Of a DNA stretch of 64,000 bases, positions 58,026 to 64,000 are shown one piece after another. This stretch comes from Pusillibacter faecalis (GTDB lineage Bacteria > Bacillota > Clostridia > Oscillospirales > Oscillospiraceae), in NCBI RefSeq assembly GCF_018408705.1, contig NZ_AP023420.1, positions 1,674,001-1,738,000 on the forward strand, given 5' to 3'. How positions within the stretch are numbered: the first letter of the stretch is position 1; every line of letters begins with the position of its first letter. The position numbers were made by a program, and so were the translations under genes. The notes beneath the pieces are model-generated. The model was not told the DNA's origin. It searched no databases and saw only the letters and a list, made by a program, of their open reading frames with translations.

Positions 58026-60230
58026 ATGACTATTCAGGAACAGTATGAGCTGTTGGAAAAAACCGTTCGGGGCTATAACCCGGCGGCAGACATCGCCCAG
58101 ATTCGGGCGGCCTTTGAATTTGCAAATGAGGCCCATCAGGAGCAAAAGCGCAAGAGCGGCGAGCCCTATATCACGCATCCTCTGGCGGTTGCGCAGATCG
58201 TGGCCGAGGAGCTGCGGCTGGACAGCGAGTCCATTGAGGCAGCGCTGCTCCACGATGTGATTGAGGACACCGCGGCCACGGAGGAGCAGGTGGCAAAGCT
58301 CTTCTCGCCCACAGTAGCGGCGCTGGTGGAAGGGGTCAGCAAGCTGACCCGTATCCAGTATGCCACCAAGGAAGATGAGCAGATGGAAAACCTCAGGAAG
58401 ATGCTCATCGCCATGAGCAAGGACATCCGGGTGATCCTCATTAAAATTGCGGACCGGCTCCACAACATGCGCACCATGGAGTACCAGTCCCCTGCCAAGC
58501 AGAAGCAAAAGTCCCTGGAGACCATGGAGATTTACGCGCCCATCGCCCACCGCCTGGGCATGCAGCGCATCAAGTGGGAGCTGGAGGACCTGTCGCTGAA
58601 GTATCTGGACCCGGTGGGCTTCCATGAGATCGTCTCCAAGCTGGATGAGAAAAAGGAGGAGTACGACGCTTTCATGCGCCGCACCCAGACCCAGATTGAC
58701 GAGCGGCTGAGCGAGCTGCATATCGAACACATCGTGTACGGCCGCATTAAGCACCCCTATTCCATCTACCGCAAGATGTTCAACCAGAACCGGTCGTTAG
58801 AGGAAATCTTTGACCTCTTTGCCTTCCGCGTGATTGTGGAGAATGTAGGGGACTGCTATAATGTCCTGGGCGTGGTCCACGACATTTACAAGCCTATCCT
58901 GGGCCGGTTCAAGGACTATATCGGGACGCCAAAGCCCAACGGCTACCAGTCTCTTCACACCACTGTGGTGGGAGGGGACGGCATCCCCTTTGAGGTCCAG
59001 ATCCGGACTCGGGAGATGCATGAGATCGCTGAATACGGCGTGGCCGCCCACTGGAAATACAAGCAGGGAGGCCAGGGCGCCGGCACGGAGGGCCGTTATG
59101 AGTGGGTCCGCCGCCTCCTGGAAAACCAGGACGGCGCCGACGCCGAGGACTATATCCACTCGCTGAAGATCGACATGTTCTCCGACGAGGTCTTTGTATT
59201 TACCCCGGGCGGCGATGTGCAGAACCTGCCCGCCGGGGCAACGCCCATTGACTTTGCTTACGCGATTCACTCCGCCGTTGGCAACCGAATGGTGGGCGCC
59301 AAGGTGAATAACCGCATTGTCACCCTGGACCATGTGCTGAAAAACGGCGACATCGTGGAGATTCTGACCTCTAAGAACGCCAAGGGCCCCAGCCGGGACT
59401 GGATGAAGATCGCCAAGTCCAGCGAGGCCCGCAGCAAAATCCGCCAGTGGTTCAAGAAGGAGCGCCGGGAGGAGAATATCGCCAACGGCCGCGCTTCCTT
59501 TGAAGCGGAGCTGAAGCATTGCGGTCTTTCCATGAAGGATGTTACCGATCCGGAGCTGCTTCCAAGTCTCTTGAAAAAAGTCACGTACCCCTCTTTGGAG
59601 GACCTGTATGCGGCCATCGGCTACGGCGGGTTCTCCGCCCAGAAGGCGGTCAGCCGCATGCAGGGGGAAATCCTTCGGGTGGCCCGTCAGCACCAGCTGG
59701 AACAGCAGGCGGCCGAGGCCGCCGAGACCAGGGAGGAGCCCAAAACCCCCGCGCCGAAGCGCATCAAAAGCGAGCAGGGCATCATTGTGGAGGGGCTGGA
59801 CAACTGCCTGGTAAAATTTTCTAAGTGCTGCACGCCAGTGCCCGGCGATGAGATCGTGGGCTTTATCACCCGGGGCTACGGCGTCTCCGTCCACCGGGCC
59901 GACTGTCCCAACGCCTCGGAGGAAAGGCGCGGCCAGCCGGACCAGGCGGGACGCTGGATCAAGGTCAGCTGGGGCAGCGACACCAACGAGAGCTACCCCA
60001 CTGTGCTGGAGGTTCTCTGCAAGGACCGCCAGGGGCTGCTGCTGGACATTTCTGCGGCGCTCTCCACCACCCATACCTTTGTGCTGGGTGTGAACACCCG
60101 CAGCACAGAGGACGGCTTTGCCGTGATCCGGCTGGAAATTCGGGTGAAGGATGGAGAGCAGCTGCGGGCTGTGATGAACAGGCTCCACCAGATTTCCGGA
60201 GCCCTGCAGGTGAGCCGGCCGGCGGGATAG
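58026..60230 (+). CDS. relA: Bifunctional (p)ppGpp synthase/hydrolase (RelA/SpoT family)
   Basis: 734 aa, full length. HD hydrolase (GEPYITHPLAVAQIVAEEL, ALLHDVIEDT, KIADRLHNMRTM), synthetase (GRIKHPYSIYRKM, DLFAFRVIVENV, DYIGTPKPNGYQSLHT), TGS (VFVFTPGGDVQNLPAGATPIDFAYAIHSAVG), zinc-finger/helical region (KCCTPVPGDEIVGFITRGYGVSVHRADCPN) and C-terminal ACT. Both catalytic halves look intact, so it should make and degrade the stringent alarmone. Cotranscribed with recJ upstream. Confidence 0.96.
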   Translation: MTIQEQYELLEKTVRGYNPAADIAQIRAAFEFANEAHQEQKRKSGEPYITHPLAVAQIVAEELRLDSESIEAALLHDVIEDTAATEEQVAKLFSPTVAALVEGVSKLTRIQYATKEDEQMENLRKMLIAMSKDIRVILIKIADRLHNMRTMEYQSPAKQKQKSLETMEIYAPIAHRLGMQRIKWELEDLSLKYLDPVGFHEIVSKLDEKKEEYDAFMRRTQTQIDERLSELHIEHIVYGRIKHPYSIYRKMFNQNRSLEEIFDLFAFRVIVENVGDCYNVLGVVHDIYKPILGRFKDYIGTPKPNGYQSLHTTVVGGDGIPFEVQIRTREMHEIAEYGVAAHWKYKQGGQGAGTEGRYEWVRRLLENQDGADAEDYIHSLKIDMFSDEVFVFTPGGDVQNLPAGATPIDFAYAIHSAVGNRMVGAKVNNRIVTLDHVLKNGDIVEILTSKNAKGPSRDWMKIAKSSEARSKIRQWFKKERREENIANGRASFEAELKHCGLSMKDVTDPELLPSLLKKVTYPSLEDLYAAIGYGGFSAQKAVSRMQGEILRVARQHQLEQQAAEAAETREEPKTPAPKRIKSEQGIIVEGLDNCLVKFSKCCTPVPGDEIVGFITRGYGVSVHRADCPNASEERRGQPDQAGRWIKVSWGSDTNESYPTVLEVLCKDRQGLLLDISAALSTTHTFVLGVNTRSTEDGFAVIRLEIRVKDGEQLRAVMNRLHQISGALQVSRPAG

Positions 60231-60425
60231 GCCCTCATCAAGGGGAACGTCTGCCCCGCCAAGGACGCTGCTTTTGGTGGAGGCATGTCGGGCGAGGCCG
60301 CGCCCGCCATGGTACCATGCGCATGTCGCGGCAAACACGATGGCTTTTGTCGCCGCCGGCGAAGGCGCGGGGAAAACAAAGACTCTTCCCACGAAAGCAA
60401 AAAGAAAGACAGGTGTTAAAAAACG

Positions 60426-60869
60426 ATGCGTGCTGTTGTTACACGTGTCACCCGGGCCTCCGTTACCATCGGCGGACGGGTGAACGGTGAAATCGGGCGG
60501 GGGTTTCTCGTGCTCCTTGGTGTCGGACCTGCCGATAAAGAGGAGACTGCCCGCCGTCTGGCGGAGAAGATCTGCAACCTGCGGGTCTTTGAGGATGAGA
60601 ATGGAAAGATGAACCTGAGTCTGGAGCAGGTGGGGGGCAGCCTCCTTGTAGTGTCCCAGTTCACGCTGTATGCGGACACCTCCTCCCGCCGCCCCGGGTT
60701 CACCCGCGCGGCAAAGCCGGACCAGGCCATCCCGCTGTACGAGGACTTCATGGCCCGCTGCCGGGAGCGTGGCTTTGCTGTGGAGCACGGGGAGTTCGGC
60801 GCGGATATGCAGGTGGAGTCCGTCAATGACGGCCCGGTGACGATCCTGTTTGACACGGAGCGGCCCTGA
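60426..60869 (+). CDS. dtd: D-aminoacyl-tRNA deacylase
   Basis: 147 aa, standard size. Removes D-amino acids and mischarged Gly from t[19 protein letters not shown] start, [26 protein letters not shown] with the SQFTL motif, and C-terminal [10 protein letters not shown] match the family; the second family motif is present as NDGPVT. 195 bp after relA; the gap holds a CATGGTACCATG palindrome (60308-60319) but no gene. Confidence 0.95.
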   Translation: MRAVVTRVTRASVTIGGRVNGEIGRGFLVLLGVGPADKEETARRLAEKICNLRVFEDENGKMNLSLEQVGGSLLVVSQFTLYADTSSRRPGFTRAAKPDQAIPLYEDFMARCRERGFAVEHGEFGADMQVESVNDGPVTILFDTERP

Positions 60870-60888
60870 GGCCGAGAGGAGTGCAGAG

Positions 60889-61107
60889 ATGGAACCGACG
60901 CTGGTGGTGCTGCCCTTGCTCCTCGGGGGAGCGGCACTGATTGTATATCTTGTTTATCGAATTGTCTACTGCCTGGTGAAAAAGGCGGTCCGGGACGCCC
61001 TGCGGGAATACGAGGCTGAAAAGGGAGTTGCCTTGACAGCAAAACGTGTCGAAACGGCAGAGCCGGAGCGCGGGAACACACCGTCGCCGGACAAAACGGA
61101 GGAGTGA
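60889..61107 (+). CDS. Small single-pass membrane protein
   Basis: 72 aa from ATG 60889 (GAGAGGAG upstream). One membrane helix (VVLPLLLGGAALIVYLVYRIVYCLV), then a charged cytosolic tail (VRDALREYEAEKG, ending SPDKTEE). No family recognised. In the dtd to hemZ run, probably cotranscribed. Confidence 0.65.
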   Translation: MEPTLVVLPLLLGGAALIVYLVYRIVYCLVKKAVRDALREYEAEKGVALTAKRVETAEPERGNTPSPDKTEE

Positions 61108-61168
61108 AAGGGAATTTTTCCGTCCCGCCGGGCAGGAGAAAAGCGCGTGGAAAAGGAGGCGGATGCAG

Positions 61169-61588
61169 ATGCGGCTGCCCTGGAGACGGGAGAACTCTGA
61201 AAAAGCGCCGGACATTCCCTGGTTCTGGACACTGACTATCGATGGGAGGCCCGCCGCAAATTTTGACTGGCCGGATATCCTGCAAGGTCTGGAAGGGCTG
61301 CGGGCGGACCCGGACAGCTTTTTGGCCTTGGAGCGCCAAAATCCGGCGTGCATCCAAGAGTCCGGCTTTTTGCAGTGTGCTGTGGTCCTGACGGGAGAGC
61401 GGGCGGGCTGGTACGCTGTGGAGTGCGGCTATCCCGGCCCGGAGGGGCCGGTGTTGCTGGAAAGGCAGGTTCCCTCCATTCAGGAGGTGGTCCCGGTCTT
61501 TGAGTCCGTCTACCGGCAGAGGGATGCGGTGCTCTCCGGGTTTGCGGACCTATCTGACGCCATGGGGCGAAATGAATCAACGAGGTGA
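61169..61588 (+). CDS. Hypothetical protein
   Basis: 139 aa from ATG 61169 (9 nt after AAAAGGAGG; the ATG at 61163 is too close). Soluble. Opens MRLPWRRENSEKAPDIPWFW, with TLTIDGRPAANFDWPDIL and a later VQL-like beta region (CAVVLTGERAGWYAVECGYPG). No known domain seen. Ends 4 bp before the metallo-beta-lactamase gene, so probably coupled to it. Confidence 0.6.
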   Translation: MRLPWRRENSEKAPDIPWFWTLTIDGRPAANFDWPDILQGLEGLRADPDSFLALERQNPACIQESGFLQCAVVLTGERAGWYAVECGYPGPEGPVLLERQVPSIQEVVPVFESVYRQRDAVLSGFADLSDAMGRNESTR

Positions 61589-61592
61589 GAGT

Positions 61593-62216
61593 ATGGAGAT
61601 CAAATACCTGGCGGTTGGGCCTTACGGCACCAATTGCTATTTCCTCTGTGACAAGGAGGCGGGGGTTTGTGCCGTGATTGATCCCGGCGGAAGTCCGGAT
61701 CAGATTTTGGCGGTGCTGGAGAAGCTCGCGTGCAGGCCCTGCGCGATCCTGCTCACTCACGGACACTACGACCACACCGGCGCCGTAGCAGACCTTTTGG
61801 AGCGCTTCCCGGGCATCCGGGTGTCCATTCACAGGGGGGACTTCCAGAACGTGGACACAAAGCTCTTTCCCCTCTCCCGGCAGGTGCCGGAGGAGGCGGT
61901 CTCCTTCTATGACGAGGGAGACACCGTGACGGTTGGCGCCATGCCGGTGGAGGTGCTCCACACCCCCGGCCACTCCGAGGGGAGCGTGACGCTCCGGTGC
62001 GGGAGCGCCCTCTTCTGCGGAGACACGCTGTTCGCGGGCTCCTGCGGCCGGACGGACTTTGACGGCGGCTCTGTAGAGAAGATGATGGCCTCGCTCAAGC
62101 GCTTGGGCCAGCTGGAGGGGGACCTGGATGTTCTGCCGGGACACATGGAGCTCTCCACCCTGGACCGGGAGCGGGCCTCCAATCCCTACCTGCGCCACGC
62201 ACTGGAGATCTCATGA
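61593..62216 (+). CDS. Metallo-beta-lactamase-fold hydrolase (glyoxalase II-like)
   Basis: 207 aa from ATG 61593, with GAGGTGAGAG upstream. Zinc motifs: LTHGHYDHTGA, HTPGHSEGS, FCGDTLFAGSCGRTD, and VLPGHMELS. The short size and layout match YcbL-type glyoxalase II-like hydrolases of thioesters. Overlaps hemZ by 4 bp. Physiological substrate unknown. Confidence 0.88.
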   Translation: MEIKYLAVGPYGTNCYFLCDKEAGVCAVIDPGGSPDQILAVLEKLACRPCAILLTHGHYDHTGAVADLLERFPGIRVSIHRGDFQNVDTKLFPLSRQVPEEAVSFYDEGDTVTVGAMPVEVLHTPGHSEGSVTLRCGSALFCGDTLFAGSCGRTDFDGGSVEKMMASLKRLGQLEGDLDVLPGHMELSTLDRERASNPYLRHALEIS

Positions 62217-63676
62217 AGCTGCTGCTGCAGGGCCATGATGAGCGCTATACCGTGGAGCAGAGTCTTCTGAACCTGTTCCCCGGCGAACTACCGGTTTACG
62301 AGCCCATTTTGCCCGGGGATGACTCCTGGGCCGTGGTCACGCTCCGGGAGGAGGACGATTGCTGTCATGTTACCACAGAGCTCCGCTGGCAGGGGAGGCA
62401 GACCTCTCACCGGGAGGTTCTTCCCCTCTCCGGCACGGAGTATGCCCGGGAGGGCCAGCGCCGCCATGCCGTCGGCGCCTGCTTTTTTCTGGCTGCTCAG
62501 GCCGTAAGCGGCGTTCGGCCCCCCTGGGGGATGCTGACAGGTGTCCGGCCCGACAAGCCCGCCACAGCCGCTCTGGCCGCCGGCAGAACCCCAGAGGAGA
62601 CACGGGCATGGATGGAGCGGTTTTACTATGTCTCCCCTGACCGGGCAGCGCTGGCGGTAGAGACCGCCTCCGCGGCGCTGAGGGCCTCCCGCCGGCTGGA
62701 ACGGCGGGATATCGCGGTCTATGTGGGGATTCCCTTCTGCCCTACTCGGTGCGCCTACTGCTCCTTTGTGAGCCAGTCGGTGGAAAAAAGCTTTGACCTG
62801 GTGCCTCCCTATGTGGAGGCGCTGGTGGAGGAGATTCATTCCGGCGGCGGAATGGCGCGGGCCCTGAACCTGCGGTGCCGGACCTTTTACATGGGCGGAG
62901 GCACGCCCACCACGCTGACGGCAGGGCAGCTGGACCGGGTGCTGACGGCCCTTGAGGATGCCTTTGATCTTCAGGACTGCGAGGAACTGACGGTGGAGGC
63001 TGGACGGCCGGACACCATCACGGCGGAGAAGCTGGCGGTGCTGAAATCCCATGGCATCACCCGAATTTCCGTGAATCCGCAGACCATGGAGGATGCGGTG
63101 TTGCGGGCCATCGGGCGCCGCCACACCGCCAGGGAGATCGAGCACGCCCTGGACCTGGCGGCGGCCTACGGATTCCCCCATGTGAATATGGATTTGATCG
63201 CGGGATTGCCGGAGGATACCGCCGCAGGCTTTCGCCGTTCCCTGGATCGCTGCTTGGAGTTTGAAACGGACAATGTCACCATCCACACCCTGGCGCTGAA
63301 AAAAGGCAGCCGGATTCTAACCGAAGGGCTGAGCGTCCCCGGGCCGGAGGAGGTGGCGCAGATGCTGGACTACGCCGCGCCGATGCTGCGAGAGCGGGGC
63401 TACGCACCCTATTACCTCTACCGGCAGAAATACATGTCCGGCAGCTTTGAGAATATTGGCTGGACCCGCCCTGGCGCGGAGTGCTGGTATAATATTGATA
63501 TCATGTCGGAGCTGTGCTCCATTCTGTCCTTTGGCGCCGGCGGCTCCACCAAGATGGTGGAAGGCGGCCGGATTCAACGGGTATTCAACCACAAGTATCC
63601 GGCGGAGTATACCCAACGACCGGAGAAGTGGCGTGCCAACCAGAACGCCTTTGCCGAATTTTATGAGCATGTTTGA
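62213..63676 (+). CDS. hemZ: Oxygen-independent coproporphyrinogen III oxidase-like radical SAM protein HemZ
   Basis: 487 aa, HemZ-type: an N-terminal ~165-residue extension then a radical SAM barrel with CPTRCAYC near residue 175 (4Fe-4S, SAM), FYMGGGTPTTL, EAGRPDTITAEKL, ISVNPQTMEDAVL, VNMDLIAGLPEDT, and a HemN-like C-terminus (YYLYRQKYMSGSFENIGW). HemZ homologues are often annotated as coproporphyrinogen dehydrogenases, but many gut Firmicutes lack heme pathways, so the reaction may differ. No other heme genes are in the window. Confidence 0.88.
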   Translation: MKLLLQGHDERYTVEQSLLNLFPGELPVYEPILPGDDSWAVVTLREEDDCCHVTTELRWQGRQTSHREVLPLSGTEYAREGQRRHAVGACFFLAAQAVSGVRPPWGMLTGVRPDKPATAALAAGRTPEETRAWMERFYYVSPDRAALAVETASAALRASRRLERRDIAVYVGIPFCPTRCAYCSFVSQSVEKSFDLVPPYVEALVEEIHSGGGMARALNLRCRTFYMGGGTPTTLTAGQLDRVLTALEDAFDLQDCEELTVEAGRPDTITAEKLAVLKSHGITRISVNPQTMEDAVLRAIGRRHTAREIEHALDLAAAYGFPHVNMDLIAGLPEDTAAGFRRSLDRCLEFETDNVTIHTLALKKGSRILTEGLSVPGPEEVAQMLDYAAPMLRERGYAPYYLYRQKYMSGSFENIGWTRPGAECWYNIDIMSELCSILSFGAGGSTKMVEGGRIQRVFNHKYPAEYTQRPEKWRANQNAFAEFYEHV

Positions 63677-63690
63677 AAGGAGACCGCGCT

Positions 63691-64000
63691 ATGGCCTATT
63701 CCCTGAAACAGTTGAACGATGCCATCCGCAGCGACCCGGCCGCCTACGCCGCAGAGTGTGACGCAGCCTTCGCAAAAAAAGTGGAGGCGGCGGCCAGGAA
63801 GATTGCCGACCACCGGGGACAGTCCCATATCATTCTGCTCTCCGGACCCTCCGGCTCCGGAAAGACCACCACCGCCATGAAGATCGAGGAGGAGCTGGAG
63901 CGCCAGGGGATTGTGACGCATACCATCTCCATGGACAATTATTTCAACACAGTGGACCCGGAGACCGCACCCCGGAACCGGGAAGGAGCCATTGATTTTG
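63691..64000 (+). CDS. Uridine-kinase-family nucleoside kinase (partial)
   Basis: At least 103 aa; cut by the right edge. ATG 63691 follows GAAAGGAGA. Begins MAYSLKQLNDAIRSDPAAYA; Walker A is in IILLSGPSGSGKTTTAMKIEE and a substrate-binding TISMDNYFNTVDPETAPRNREGA follows, typical of phosphoribulokinase/uridine kinase-type nucleoside kinases. 14 bp after hemZ, likely the same operon. Confidence 0.85.
   Translation, partial: MAYSLKQLNDAIRSDPAAYAAECDAAFAKKVEAAARKIADHRGQSHIILLSGPSGSGKTTTAMKIEEELERQGIVTHTISMDNYFNTVDPETAPRNREGAIDF

Noticed and set aside
60308..60319. CATGGTACCATG palindrome as an operator
   Set aside because: Short and between genes that look cotranscribed; similar GGTACCATG strings occur elsewhere by chance (for example near 23920).

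Overview
The window is GC-rich, gene-dense chromosome from an anaerobic, Gram-positive, spore-lineage gut Firmicute. The best guess is Oscillospiraceae, near Oscillibacter or Dysosmobacter. Evidence: pyruvate:ferredoxin oxidoreductase, a K+-dependent-type membrane pyrophosphatase, phosphate acetyltransferase, SLH-domain surface proteins, SpoIIP, HemZ, and consensus SigA promoters. No tRNA, rRNA, CRISPR array, insertion sequence or prophage was seen.

Layout. 1-7.0 kb: an XRE regulator (cut by the left edge) diverges from a two-domain tyrosine-recombinase-like DNA-binding protein, followed by a 1409-aa SLH surface protein and a convergent small phage-tail-like gene. 7.1-10.3 kb: a DD-carboxypeptidase, a 94-bp tandem repeat array and pgi. 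10.4-16.5 kb: a P-loop protein, two regulators and an operon of three membrane proteins (two DUF5058-like) plus an M20 peptidase. 16.6-23.6 kb: an M23/LysM/G5 cell-wall protein, pta, eno and hppA. 24.1-29.6 kb: phosphoesterase, mnmG, alpha/beta hydrolase, murT and a gatD-like gene without the glutaminase residues. 29.7-39.1 kb: an LtaS-like enzyme, an SLH-anchored S41 protease, pyruvate:ferredoxin oxidoreductase and comM. 39.1-44.9 kb: an inverted second copy of the recombinase-like/S-layer cassette. 45-49.1 kb: a hypothetical, a TetR regulator and a TRAP transporter. 49.4-64 kb: a kinase, nfo, spoIIP, an S41-like lipoprotein, rpsF-ssb-rpsR, and a forward run of recJ, relA/spoT, dtd, two small genes, an MBL hydrolase, hemZ and a nucleoside kinase cut by the right edge.

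The most notable structure is the pair of surface-protein cassettes lying head-in about 33 kb apart. Each has a degenerate double tyrosine-recombinase-fold protein with C-terminal winged helices, then a large SLH protein. The first 953 bp of the two S-layer genes are nearly identical and collinear without indels, while the bodies diverge. A 41-codon remnant beyond copy B matches the C-terminus of the gene beyond copy A, so the whole cassette was probably duplicated. The arrangement could support gene conversion or inversion-based exchange of surface antigens, with the recombinase-like proteins as regulators; that is inference. Second is the MurT-GatD pair whose GatD has lost Cys, His and the glutamine-binding Arg. 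Third is the DUF5058/M20 operon, a candidate uncharacterised uptake or hydrolysis system.
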